Shown here in pieces: positions 8,188 to 16,752 of a stretch of 64,000 nt of DNA. A program made the position numbers and the translations under genes. Source of the stretch: PCRC01 sp017848435 (GTDB lineage Bacteria; Pseudomonadota; Gammaproteobacteria; Burkholderiales; Burkholderiaceae_C); assembly GCA_965284315.1 (NCBI GenBank), contig OZ260072.1, forward strand, positions 2,790,001-2,854,000, written 5' to 3'. Every line of letters starts with the position of its first letter. Position 1 is the first letter of the stretch. The notes beneath the pieces are model-generated. The model was not told the DNA's origin. It saw only the letters and a list, made by a program, of their open reading frames with translations, and did not search any database.

Positions 8188-9109
8188 ACCCGAAGGTGCG
8201 CCAGCCGCCGAGCTGCCCGCCACAGAGCCTCTGACAACGCTGTCTGAAGCGCCAGCGCCTGCCACCGGTCTGCCCTCCGCTGGCCAGCAATTGCAGGCGG
8301 CGCGCGAAGCCGCCGGCCAGCCACTGGACACACTGGCCCAGACGCTGAAAGTGGCTGTTCGCAAGCTGGAGGCACTCGAGGCCGACCGGCTGGACGAACT
8401 GCCCAGCCCGATGTTCACCCGGGCCCTGGCGTCCAGCGTCTGCCGCGTGCTCAACATCGATCCGGCGCCGGTGCTCAGCCGTCTGCCGCAAAGCGACCAG
8501 TATTCGTTCGAGCGGGCCCAGGCCCACCTCAATGCCCCGTTCCGCGCCAGCCACCCGCGCCCGATGGCGGTGGTGGTGAAACAGCTCAAAAATCCCTTGG
8601 CATTGCTGGTGCTGGCCTTGTTGGTGGGCGCACTGGCGCTGTTCCTGGTGCCTTCCATTCCACCGCTCGACAATCTGGTTGACCGCCTCAAAGGCGGTAC
8701 TTCGGCACCCGCCACTGGGCCAGCGGCGGTGGCACTGGGGGGCAGTGTGACGGTGGATGTCACACCCGCCAGCGTTGCCTTGGCACCGGCCAAGCCGGTC
8801 GTGGCGGCCAGCGAAGTCCTGCTGCCTGCGCTGACTTCGGCTTCCAGCCTTAACCCACAAGCGGCGGTGCCCGCTGGTGTGATTGGCTTCAAAGCCCGGG
8901 CAGAGGTCTGGATAGAGGTCACCGATGCGAGAGGCCGTGCGCCGCTGCGGCGCCTGGTCAATGCTGGCGAGGCGGTGCAGGTGGACGGTGCCTTGCCCAT
9001 GGTGGTGACGGTGGGCCGCGCCGATGTGGTGGATGTTGAGGTGCGCGGCAAGCCGTTCGACATCGCCAGCCGCAGCAAAGACAACGTGGCCCGTTTCGAG
9101 GTCAAGTGA
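8180..9109 (+). CDS. rodZ: RodZ-like cell-shape protein (HTH domain, membrane segment, DUF4115)
   Basis: Probable RodZ, linking MreB to the membrane during rod-shape growth. It has an N-terminal helix-turn-helix domain (about 30-105: LQAAREAAGQPLDTLAQ ... LEALEADRLDELPSP), one membrane helix (about 142-163, NPLALLVLALLVGALALFLV), an Ala/Val-rich periplasmic linker, and a C-terminal beta domain (AEVWIEVTDARGRAPLRRL) of the DUF4115 type. The ATG at 8180, with GGAG at 8170-8173, overlaps the pilW stop by eight bases. Identity with E. coli RodZ is by architecture and gene order. Confidence 0.85.
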   Translation: MNEPEGAPAAELPATEPLTTLSEAPAPATGLPSAGQQLQAAREAAGQPLDTLAQTLKVAVRKLEALEADRLDELPSPMFTRALASSVCRVLNIDPAPVLSRLPQSDQYSFERAQAHLNAPFRASHPRPMAVVVKQLKNPLALLVLALLVGALALFLVPSIPPLDNLVDRLKGGTSAPATGPAAVALGGSVTVDVTPASVALAPAKPVVAASEVLLPALTSASSLNPQAAVPAGVIGFKARAEVWIEVTDARGRAPLRRLVNAGEAVQVDGALPMVVTVGRADVVDVEVRGKPFDIASRSKDNVARFEVK

Positions 9110-10395
9110 TGGCGTTGCCTCTGACCGATCCGACGCCGATTGCCGTGGCCGCACCGCAGGCCCGCCGCACGCGCCAGGCCCAGGTGGTCTGGGGGAGTCG
9201 GGTGGTCACTGTGGGCGGTGACGCCCCGGTGCGGGTGCAGTCGATGACCAACACCGACACGGTGGACGCCATTGGCACCGCCATCCAGGTCAAGGAACTG
9301 GCGATCGCTGGCTCGGAGATGGTGCGCATCACCGTCAACACCCCCGAGGCCGCCGCACAGGTGCCCTACATCCGCGAGCAGCTCGACCGCATGGGCATCG
9401 ACGTGCCCTTGGTCGGTGATTTCCATTACAACGGCCACCGCCTGCTGACCGATTACCCGGCCTGTGCCGAAGCGCTGTCCAAGTACCGCATCAACCCCGG
9501 CAATGTGGGCAAGGGCGACAAACGCGACCGCCAGTTTGGCCAGATGATCGAAGCCGCGATGCGCTGGAAAAAGCCGGTGCGCATCGGTGTCAATTGGGGC
9601 AGCCTCGACCAGGAGCTGCTCGCCAGCCTGATGGACGAGAACAGCCGCCGTGCCACGCCCTGGGATGCCCAGCCCGTGATGTACCAGGCGCTGATCGCGT
9701 CGGCCATCGAGTCTGCCCAGCGCGCCGAGGCCATGGGCATGGACGGCAACCAGATCATCCTGAGCTGCAAGGTCAGCGGCGTGCAGGATCTGGTGTCGGT
9801 TTACCGCGCCCTGGCAGCACGCTGCGACTACGCGCTGCACCTGGGTCTGACCGAAGCCGGCATGGGCACCAAAGGAACTGTCGCCTCCGCCACCGCGTTG
9901 TCCATCCTGCTGCAGGAAGGCATTGGCGACACCATCCGCGTCTCGCTGACGCCGCAACCCGGTGAGGCGCGCACGCAGGAGGTGGTGATTGCGTCGGAGA
10001 TTTTGCAGGCACTGGGCCTGCGCAGCTTTGTGCCCAGCGTCACCGCCTGTCCCGGTTGTGGCCGCACCACCAGTGTGACTTTCCAGGAAATGGCCAAGCA
10101 GATCGACGACTTCATGCGCGCCCAGATGCCGGTCTGGCGTACCCGCTACCCGGGCGTTGAGAAGCTCAAGGTCGCGGTCATGGGCTGCATCGTCAATGGG
10201 CCGGGCGAGAGCAAACACGCCGACATCGGCATCAGCCTGCCCGGCACCGGCGAGGCACCGGCCGCGCCGGTGTTCATCGACGGCGAAAAGAAACTGACCC
10301 TGCGCGGTGACAACATCACGCAGGCGTTCCAGGAACTGGTTGAAAACTACATTGAGCAGCGCTTCGGCACCCAGGGTGCCTCCGAAGTCGCCTGA
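9109..10395 (+). CDS. ispG: 4-hydroxy-3-methylbut-2-en-1-yl diphosphate synthase (IspG/GcpE)
   Basis: Reduces MEcPP to HMBPP in the MEP isoprenoid pathway with a [4Fe-4S] cluster. Motifs: VGGDAPVRVQSMTNTDT near the N-terminus, RINPGNVGKGDKRD, and the cluster cysteines in CPGCGRT and VMGCIVNGPGES. About 428 residues, normal for proteobacterial IspG. ATG overlaps the rodZ stop by one base (TGATG), so the two are translationally coupled. hisS follows after eight bases. Confidence 0.97.
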   Translation: MALPLTDPTPIAVAAPQARRTRQAQVVWGSRVVTVGGDAPVRVQSMTNTDTVDAIGTAIQVKELAIAGSEMVRITVNTPEAAAQVPYIREQLDRMGIDVPLVGDFHYNGHRLLTDYPACAEALSKYRINPGNVGKGDKRDRQFGQMIEAAMRWKKPVRIGVNWGSLDQELLASLMDENSRRATPWDAQPVMYQALIASAIESAQRAEAMGMDGNQIILSCKVSGVQDLVSVYRALAARCDYALHLGLTEAGMGTKGTVASATALSILLQEGIGDTIRVSLTPQPGEARTQEVVIASEILQALGLRSFVPSVTACPGCGRTTSVTFQEMAKQIDDFMRAQMPVWRTRYPGVEKLKVAVMGCIVNGPGESKHADIGISLPGTGEAPAAPVFIDGEKKLTLRGDNITQAFQELVENYIEQRFGTQGASEVA

Positions 10396-10403
10396 AGGGT
10401 CCC

Positions 10404-11750
10404 ATGGCTGAGAAATCGAGTGCCGTGACGGCAGAGAAATTGACGTCCGTCAAAGCTGAAAAGTTGACCGCCGTCAAGGGCATGAACGACATCCTGCCGC
10501 CCGATTCGGCGCGCTGGGAATGGCTGGAGCAGACGGTGCGTGGCCTGATGGCGCGCTACGCCTACCGCAACATCCGCACGCCCATCGTCGAGCCCACCGG
10601 CCTGTTTGTGCGCGGGCTGGGCGAGGTGACCGACATCGTCGAAAAAGAGATGTACTGCTTTGAAGACCGGCTCAACGGCGAGCAGCTGACGCTGCGGCCC
10701 GAGAACACGGCCGGTGTGGTGCGTGCGGTCAACGAGCACAACCTTCTGTACGAAGGTGGCAAGCGCCTGTACTACATGGGCCCGATGTTCCGCCACGAGC
10801 GGCCGCAGCGCGGGCGCTACCGGCAGTTCCACCAGATCGGCGCCGAAGCGCTGGGTTTTGGTGGCGCCGAGGTCGATGCCGAACTGATTCTCCTGGCGCA
10901 GTCCCTGTGGGCGTCGCTTGGGCTGACCGACGTGCGCCTGGAGCTCAACAGCCTGGGCCAGCCCGACGAGCGCAAGGCCCACCGCGCCGCGCTGATCACC
11001 CACTTCGAGCAGCATGCCGACGTGCTGGACGAGGACGCCAAACGCCGCCTGCACAGCAACCCGTTGCGCATTCTGGACACCAAGAACCCCGCCATGCAGC
11101 CGGTGGTGGCTGCCGCCCCGCAACTGCTGGACTTTCTGGGCGAAGCCTCGCTGGCGCACTTCAACGCGGTGCGCGCCATCCTCGACGCCAATGGCGTGGC
11201 CTACAGCATCAACCCGCGGCTGGTGCGCGGCATGGATTACTACAACCTCACCGTGTTCGAGTTCATCACCACCCAGCTGGGCGCCCAGGGCACCATCTGT
11301 GGCGGTGGCCGCTACGACTACCTGATTGGCCAGATGGGCGGCAAGCCCGCGCCAGCGGTGGGTTGGGCGCTGGGCGTGGAGCGGGTGCTGGAATTGCTGA
11401 AAGCCTCCAGCGCCAGCGTGCCCGAGGCATCGCCCGACGCCTACGCCGTGCTGCCAGACGCCACCGCGCTGCCCCAGGCCATGCAATTGCTGCAGGCGCT
11501 GCGCGCGCAGGGCCTGTGCGTGCAGATGCATGCCTCGCCCACCGCCGATGGCATGGGCAGCATGAAATCGCAGTTCAAAAAGGCCGACGCCAGCGGCGCC
11601 CGTTTTGCCCTGGTGTTTGGCCAGGACGAAATGGCGCGAGGTGAAGTCGGCCTCAAACCGCTGCGGGGCGAGCGGCAGGACACCGGCACGCAGCAGGCTT
11701 TTTTCCGACTGGACGACGCGGCCACACTTGCCGCTGCGTTGCGGCCCTGA
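10404..11750 (+). CDS. hisS: Histidine--tRNA ligase
   Basis: Class II aminoacyl-tRNA synthetase. Motif 2 region (YYMGPMFRHERPQRGRYRQF), the histidine-specific segment LVRGMDYYNLTVFEF, GGGRYDYL and motif 3 (VGWALGVERV) are all seen, with the anticodon-binding domain at the C-terminus. The 448-residue product has a short charged N-terminal stretch with a repeated AEKLT motif before GMNDILPP. Order ispG-hisS-yfgM-bamB-der is the conserved one. Confidence 0.97.
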   Translation: MAEKSSAVTAEKLTSVKAEKLTAVKGMNDILPPDSARWEWLEQTVRGLMARYAYRNIRTPIVEPTGLFVRGLGEVTDIVEKEMYCFEDRLNGEQLTLRPENTAGVVRAVNEHNLLYEGGKRLYYMGPMFRHERPQRGRYRQFHQIGAEALGFGGAEVDAELILLAQSLWASLGLTDVRLELNSLGQPDERKAHRAALITHFEQHADVLDEDAKRRLHSNPLRILDTKNPAMQPVVAAAPQLLDFLGEASLAHFNAVRAILDANGVAYSINPRLVRGMDYYNLTVFEFITTQLGAQGTICGGGRYDYLIGQMGGKPAPAVGWALGVERVLELLKASSASVPEASPDAYAVLPDATALPQAMQLLQALRAQGLCVQMHASPTADGMGSMKSQFKKADASGARFALVFGQDEMARGEVGLKPLRGERQDTGTQQAFFRLDDAATLAAALRP

Positions 11751-11755
11751 AGCAA

Positions 11756-11772
11756 CCCTGCCGCTGGCAGGG
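11756..11772. other. Hairpin between hisS and yfgM
   Basis: CCCTGCC (11756-11762) and GGCAGGG (11766-11772) form a perfect 7-base stem with a 3-base loop right after the hisS stop. A TACAAT box at 11791-11796 follows, 22 bases before yfgM. It could attenuate hisS transcription ahead of an internal promoter. There is no U-run. Confidence 0.4.
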
Positions 11773-11818
11773 CATGCCTGGCGGGACGCCTACAATCGCG
11801 AGTTAACTTTTCAGACCT

Positions 11819-12508
11819 ATGGCAAAACCCCTCGACCTTGAAGAACAGGAGCAGCTTGACGAGCTCAAGCACTTCTGGAAGCAGTATGGCAACCCAATTA
11901 CCTGGGTGCTGATCGTGGTGCTGGCCGGTGTGGCGAGCTGGAACGGCTGGAACTACTGGCAGCGCACCCAGGCGGCGCAGGCTTCGGTGCTGTTTGACGA
12001 AGTCGAGCGCGCCATCCAGTCGGGGGAAGCCGCCCGCGTTGAACGCGCGTTGACCGACATCCGCGACAAGTTCGGCCGCACCACCTTTGCCCAGCAGGCA
12101 CAACTGCTCGGTGCCCGTTTTCTCCATGAGAATGGCAAGTCCGAAGTCGCCCGCAGCGCACTGACCTGGGTGGCCGACAAGGCCAGCGACGACGGCTACC
12201 AGGCGATCGCCCGCTTGCGACTCGCCGCCGTGCTGTTGGACACCAAACAGTACGACGATGCGCTGGCGCGCCTGGCCGCCCCGTTCCCGGCAGCTTTCAC
12301 CGCTTTGGCTGCCGACCGCCGCGGCGACGTGCTGGCCGCGCAAGGCAAGAGCGCCGAGGCGCTGGCCGCCTACCAGGCCGCCTACGCCGGTCTGGACGCC
12401 CGCTCGGAATACCGCCGCATGGTCGAGGTCAAGCTCAATGCACTGGGGGTGGACCCCCAGGCCAACGCCAATCAGGCGGTTCCAGCCGTTCCCACCGAGG
12501 TGAAATGA
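11819..12508 (+). CDS. yfgM: YfgM-like membrane-anchored TPR chaperone accessory
   Basis: Inner-membrane protein of the YfgM family, which binds the Sec translocon with PpiD and hands over periplasmic proteins. The 229 residues show a charged N-terminus (LEEQEQLDELKHFWKQYGN), one membrane helix (about 24-43, PITWVLIVVLAGVASWNGW), then TPR-like helices. Its place between hisS and bamB matches E. coli. The stop overlaps the bamB start. A PpiD-like partner is encoded at 41840. Confidence 0.88.
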   Translation: MAKPLDLEEQEQLDELKHFWKQYGNPITWVLIVVLAGVASWNGWNYWQRTQAAQASVLFDEVERAIQSGEAARVERALTDIRDKFGRTTFAQQAQLLGARFLHENGKSEVARSALTWVADKASDDGYQAIARLRLAAVLLDTKQYDDALARLAAPFPAAFTALAADRRGDVLAAQGKSAEALAAYQAAYAGLDARSEYRRMVEVKLNALGVDPQANANQAVPAVPTEVK

Positions 12509-13668
12509 TGAATTTGATGCCAAATCGGTCTCAAGCCCGTGTATTTCCTAGCAGTTTAGCTATTATTTCTGTAGTGGTTGCATTCGGTCTGACCGGTTGT
12601 GGCAGCCTGTTTGGCAGCAAGAAACCTGAGCCACCCGCGCTGGGTGCCAATCCGGCCAGCGTGCCCGTGGCACAAGCCTGGACCGCGCGCATCGGCGCCA
12701 TCCGTGGCCCGCTGCAACCGGTGGTCAACGGCAACAGCGTGACCGTGGCCGGCAGCGACGGCAGCGTGGCGGTGCTGGACGCCGCCACCGGCGCCGAGCG
12801 CTGGCGCGCCAGCGTGGGTGCCCCGCTGGCCGCCGGCGTCGGCAGCGACGGCAAACTCGCGGCCGTGGTGACCCAGGCGAACGACGTGGTGGTGCTGGAA
12901 GGCGGCCGGGAGCTCTGGCGCCAAAAGCTGCAGGCCCAGGTGTTCACCGCGCCACTGGTGGCCGGTGGCCGTGTGTTTGTGCTGGCCGCCGACCGTTCGG
13001 TGAATGCCTTCGATGGCCAGACCGGCCGCAAGCTGTGGCAGCAGCAGCGTCCCGGAGAGCCCCTGGTGCTGCGCCAGGCCGGCGTGGTATTGCCGGTGGG
13101 CGACACCTTGGTGGTTGGCCTGTCGGGCCGGTTGGCCGGGCTCAACCCCAACAGCGGTGCGGTGCGCTGGGAGGCCCCGCTGGCCACCCCCCGCGGCATC
13201 AACGACGTAGAGCGCCTGGTGGACCTGGTGGGCAGTGTCGCCCGCCTGGACGACGTGGTCTGCGCACGCGCTTTCCAGACCAGCGTGGGCTGTGTCAACA
13301 CCGAACGCGGCAGTGTGCTGTGGACCAAGCCCGCGAATGGTTTTGAAGGCATCAGCGGCGACGCCGGCTACCTGTTTGGCGCAGAGGCCAATGGCCATGT
13401 GCTGGCCTGGCGCCGCAGCAATGGCGAACGTGCCTGGACCAACGAACGCCTGCAGCACCGCAGCCTGACCGCGCCGCTGGCCATGGGCCGTGCGGTGGCG
13501 GTCGGTGACAGCACTGGCCTGGTTCACCTGCTGTCGCGCGACGACGGCACCCCCGTCAACCGCTTGACCACCGACGGCTCCGGCATTGCCGCCACGCCGG
13601 TGCTGGCCGCTGGCATGCTGGTCGTCGTCACCCGCAATGGCGGCGTGTTCGGCTTCCGTCCCGAATGA
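12505..13668 (+). CDS. bamB: Outer membrane protein assembly factor BamB (lipoprotein)
   Basis: Beta-propeller lipoprotein of the BAM complex that supports BamA. The N-terminal signal ends in the lipobox GLTGC, then PQQ-like propeller blades: SVAVLDAATGAERWRASVG, VNAFDGQTGRKLWQQ, AGLNPNSGAVRWEAPLA, LLSRDDGTPVNRL. 387 residues is typical. Oddly, residues 6-23 of the signal peptide are encoded by a copy of the dispersed AT-rich element (12521-12574), so its codon use differs sharply from the rest. Confidence 0.95.
   Translation: MMNLMPNRSQARVFPSSLAIISVVVAFGLTGCGSLFGSKKPEPPALGANPASVPVAQAWTARIGAIRGPLQPVVNGNSVTVAGSDGSVAVLDAATGAERWRASVGAPLAAGVGSDGKLAAVVTQANDVVVLEGGRELWRQKLQAQVFTAPLVAGGRVFVLAADRSVNAFDGQTGRKLWQQQRPGEPLVLRQAGVVLPVGDTLVVGLSGRLAGLNPNSGAVRWEAPLATPRGINDVERLVDLVGSVARLDDVVCARAFQTSVGCVNTERGSVLWTKPANGFEGISGDAGYLFGAEANGHVLAWRRSNGERAWTNERLQHRSLTAPLAMGRAVAVGDSTGLVHLLSRDDGTPVNRLTTDGSGIAATPVLAAGMLVVVTRNGGVFGFRPE
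12521..12574 (+). repeat. Dispersed 54-bp AT-rich element, copy 2 (in the bamB signal peptide)
   Basis: Starts CAAATCGGT, core CTCAAGCC at 12530, core GCTATTATTTCTG at 12559, spacing 29, end GTAG. In the bamB frame it encodes SQARVFPSSLAIIS, similar to the peptide from copy 1 (QASVKSGDAAIIS). It makes up the hydrophobic part of the signal peptide. Confidence 0.75.
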
Positions 13669-13673
13669 ATGTA

Positions 13674-13750
13674 GCCCCCACGATCGCACACTGCGTGCGG
13701 CTCCCAGCCCCCCGCGTGGGCCGCGTTTTACCTTGGGGCGGCCCTGCGGC
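13674..13750 (+). repeat. GC-rich intergenic repeat, copy B
   Basis: Aligns to copy A at 6114 with shared CCCCCACG.TCG at the start, an inner CCCCCCG..TGGG hairpin and the end CTTGGGGCGGCCC. It fills most of the gap between bamB and der. It is more diverged than copy A in the middle. Confidence 0.65.
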
Positions 13751-13786
13751 GAAACCCCTGTCACACACACTGAGCGGCGACACTTT

Positions 13787-15130
13787 ATGAAACCTGTCGT
13801 TGCACTGGTCGGACGGCCCAACGTGGGCAAGTCCACCCTGTTCAACCGCCTGACCAAGTCACGCGACGCCATCGTCGCCGACTTTGCCGGGCTGACGCGC
13901 GACCGCCATTACGGCAATGGTCGCCTGGGCAAGCACGAGTTCATCGTCATCGACACCGGTGGCTTTGAGCCGGATGCCACCAGCGGCATCTACAAGGAAA
14001 TGGCCAAGCAGACCCGGCAGGCTGTGGCCGAAGCCGATGTGGTCATTTTTGTGGTCGATGCCCGGGGCGGCATCAGCGCCCAGGACCACGACATTGCCAA
14101 CTACCTGCGCCGTTTGGGCAAACCCTGCCTGTTGGTGGCGAACAAGGCCGAGGGCATGCGCGAAGGCGTGCAGCTGGTGGAGTTCTATGAACTGGGCCTG
14201 GGGGAGGTGGTGCCAGTGTCGGCCGCGCACGGGCAGGGCATTCGCAGCCTGATCGAGCTCGCACTGGAACCGCTGAACCTGCCAGACCCCGACGAGGACG
14301 CAGACGACCACGACCCGGGTGTCATCAAGCTCGCGGTGGCCGGTCGCCCGAATGTGGGCAAGTCCACCCTGATCAACACCTGGCTCGGGGAAGAGCGGTT
14401 GGTTGCCTTCGATTTGCCGGGGACCACCCGCGATGCGATCTCGGTGCCTTTTGAGCGCGGCGGACAGAAGTTCGAGTTGATTGACACCGCCGGGCTGCGC
14501 CGCAAAGGCAAGGTGTTCGAGGCGATCGAGAAGTTCTCGGTGGTCAAGACGCTACAGGCCATCGAGTCGGCCAACGTCGTGCTGTTGCTGCTGGACGCCA
14601 CCCAGGGCGTGACCGACCAGGATGCCCACATCGCCGGCTACGTGCTGGAAAGCGGCCGTGCGGTGGTGCTGGCGGTCAACAAATGGGATGCGGTAGACGA
14701 CTACGGTCGCCAGATACTGCAGCGCTCGATCGAAACCCGGCTGGCCTTCCTCAAGTTCGCCGCCATCCACCACATCTCGGCCATCAAGCGCCAGGGTCTG
14801 GGACCGGTCTGGGCGTCCATCACCCAGGCCCACAAGTCCGCCACCTGCAAGATGTCCACGCCGGTGCTGACGCGCCTGCTGCTGGAAGCGGTGCAGTTCC
14901 AGAGCCCCAAGCGGGCCGGCATGTTCCGGCCCAAGCTGCGCTACGCCCACCAAGGCGGCATGAACCCGCCAGTGATCATCGTCCACGGCAACTCGCTCGA
15001 ACACGTGACCGACGCCTACAAGCGTTTCCTGGAGGGGCGGTTCCGGGCCGAATTCAACCTCGTCGGGACACCGTTGCGCATCGAGATGAAGACCTCGCAG
15101 AACCCCTACGCCGACAAAGAGTCCCATTAA
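13787..15130 (+). CDS. der: Ribosome-associated GTPase Der (EngA)
   Basis: Double-GTPase needed for 50S subunit maturation. Two G domains are evident: G1 motifs GRPNVGKSTLFN (residues 8-19) and GRPNVGKSTLIN (about residue 185), each with DTxG and NKxD motifs (VANKAEG, AVNKWDA), then the C-terminal KH-like domain (PPVIIVHGNSLEHVTDAYKRF). The start is ATG 13787, giving 447 residues; an in-frame upstream start inside bamB is unlikely. Last gene of the hisS-yfgM-bamB-der unit. Confidence 0.97.
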   Translation: MKPVVALVGRPNVGKSTLFNRLTKSRDAIVADFAGLTRDRHYGNGRLGKHEFIVIDTGGFEPDATSGIYKEMAKQTRQAVAEADVVIFVVDARGGISAQDHDIANYLRRLGKPCLLVANKAEGMREGVQLVEFYELGLGEVVPVSAAHGQGIRSLIELALEPLNLPDPDEDADDHDPGVIKLAVAGRPNVGKSTLINTWLGEERLVAFDLPGTTRDAISVPFERGGQKFELIDTAGLRRKGKVFEAIEKFSVVKTLQAIESANVVLLLLDATQGVTDQDAHIAGYVLESGRAVVLAVNKWDAVDDYGRQILQRSIETRLAFLKFAAIHHISAIKRQGLGPVWASITQAHKSATCKMSTPVLTRLLLEAVQFQSPKRAGMFRPKLRYAHQGGMNPPVIIVHGNSLEHVTDAYKRFLEGRFRAEFNLVGTPLRIEMKTSQNPYADKESH

Positions 15131-15223
15131 CTTTCCTATGGGAATAGGGCGTGCATTGGGCCATTGCGTAAGGCTGTGGTAACGTATTTGTCCATCAACA
15201 AGAAACCGAACACGGAACATATC

Positions 15224-15472
15224 GTGAGCAACAAAGGCCAACTCCTCCAAGACCCGTTCCTCAATGCCTTGCGCAGGGAACATGTGCCGGTGTCCATTTA
15301 CCTGGTCAACGGCATCAAACTGCAGGGGCAGATTGAGTCGTTCGACCAGTACGTCGTCCTCTTGCGCAACACCGTGACGCAGATGGTCTACAAACACGCC
15401 ATCTCGACCATCGTGCCGGGCCGCGCCGTCAATTTCCAGGCGGCTGACGACACCGACGCTGCCGCCACTTGA
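15224..15472 (+). CDS. hfq: RNA chaperone Hfq
   Basis: Sm-like hexamer that pairs small RNAs with mRNAs. The 82-residue product begins with GTG at 15224 (SNKGQLLQDPFLNALRRE), the usual Hfq N-terminus. Sm1 (VSIYLVNGIKLQGQIESFDQ) and Sm2 (YKHAISTIVP) motifs are intact; the C-terminal tail is short. ACGGAACAT upstream is a modest ribosome site. Its TGA overlaps the proposed TTG start of hflX. Confidence 0.96.
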   Translation: MSNKGQLLQDPFLNALRREHVPVSIYLVNGIKLQGQIESFDQYVVLLRNTVTQMVYKHAISTIVPGRAVNFQAADDTDAAAT

Positions 15473-16710
15473 CCGCACCTGTACCGCAGCCCCCGGCCTA
15501 CGCCACACCCAAAACCGCAGCCAGTGCGGCTGTGACGGACCCCCTCGCGCCCAAAGCCATTCTGGTCGGTGTGGATTTGGGGCAACCCCATTTCGACAAA
15601 GAGCTTGAAGAACTCGGCCTGCTGGCGCAAACCGCGGGCATGGCCCCGGTGGGGAAAATCACCTGCAAGCGGCGCGCGCCCGATGCAGCGCTGTTTGTCG
15701 GCAGCGGCAAGGCCGACGAGATCAAGCAGCTGGCGCTGCTCTATGGCGCCACCGAGGTGCTGTTCGACCAGTCGCTCAGCCCGGCGCAGCAGCGCAACCT
15801 CGAACGTGAACTTGGCCTGGCGGTGAACGACCGCACGCTGCTGATTCTGGAAATCTTCGCCCAGCGCGCCCGCAGCCACGAAGGCAAGTTGCAGGTGGAA
15901 CTGGCGCGCCTGCAGTACCTGTCCACCCGCCTTGTGCGCCGTTGGTCCCACCTGGAACGCCAGACCGGCGGTGCCGGTGTGCGCGGCGGCCCGGGTGAAA
16001 AGCAGATTGAGCTGGACCGCCGGATGATTGGCGACGCCATCAAGCGGACCAAGGAGCGGCTGGTCAAGGTCAAACGCCAACGCCAGACGCAGCGGCGCCA
16101 GCGCGAGCGGCGCGACACCTTCAACATTTCGCTGGTGGGCTACACCAACACCGGCAAGTCCACGCTGTTCAACACCCTGGTCAAGGCCCGCGCCTACGCG
16201 GCCGACCAGCTGTTTGCGACGCTGGACACCACCACCCGACACCTGTACCTGGGCGAAGCGGGGCGCCAGGCCTCGCTGTCGGACACGGTGGGGTTTATCC
16301 GTGACCTGCCACACGGGCTGGTGGATGCCTTCCAGGCCACGCTGCAGGAAGCGGCCGACGCCGACCTCCTGCTGCACGTGGTGGACGCCGCCAACCCCCA
16401 TTTCCCCGAGCAGATGGCCGAGGTGCAGCGGGTGCTGGCCGACATTGGTGCGGCCGATGTGCCCCAGGTGCTGGTGTTCAACAAGATTGACGCGCTTGAA
16501 GAAGGCCGACAGCCGCCCCACCTGAACGACATGTTTGAGTTGGACGGTGTGCCCGTGCCCCGCTTTTTTGTCAGTGCCCGCAGCGGTGTGGGCTTGGCCG
16601 GTTTGCGTGAACAGCTCAGCCTGAGCGCGGCCAAGCTGCTGGCCACCGACCCGAACACCGAGACATCCCAGGGGTTTTATGCCCCTGAATTTCAGGATGC
16701 CGCCCCCTGA
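15469..16710 (+). CDS. hflX: GTPase HflX
   Basis: Ribosome-splitting GTPase active under stress. N-terminal HflX domain (VGKITCKRRAPDAALFVGSGKADE), the Gly-rich linker GGPGEKQIELDRR, and a G domain with GYTNTGKSTLFN, DTVGFIRDLPH and NKID. The frame opens at TTG 15469, overlapping the hfq stop; a GTG at 15532 is an alternative start. Order hfq-hflX-hflK-hflC is the conserved one. Confidence 0.94.
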   Translation: MTAPVPQPPAYATPKTAASAAVTDPLAPKAILVGVDLGQPHFDKELEELGLLAQTAGMAPVGKITCKRRAPDAALFVGSGKADEIKQLALLYGATEVLFDQSLSPAQQRNLERELGLAVNDRTLLILEIFAQRARSHEGKLQVELARLQYLSTRLVRRWSHLERQTGGAGVRGGPGEKQIELDRRMIGDAIKRTKERLVKVKRQRQTQRRQRERRDTFNISLVGYTNTGKSTLFNTLVKARAYAADQLFATLDTTTRHLYLGEAGRQASLSDTVGFIRDLPHGLVDAFQATLQEAADADLLLHVVDAANPHFPEQMAEVQRVLADIGAADVPQVLVFNKIDALEEGRQPPHLNDMFELDGVPVPRFFVSARSGVGLAGLREQLSLSAAKLLATDPNTETSQGFYAPEFQDAAP

Positions 16711-16752
16711 TTGGGCACAATCAGGCCTGTATTTGAAAAAGAGACCTTGCGC

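Noticed and set aside
6967..10218. Very long open frame on the minus strand opposite ispG, rodZ and pilW
   Set aside because: It is a shadow caused by GC-rich codon bias; the plus-strand genes have clear families, and the minus-strand translation is low-complexity with no domains.
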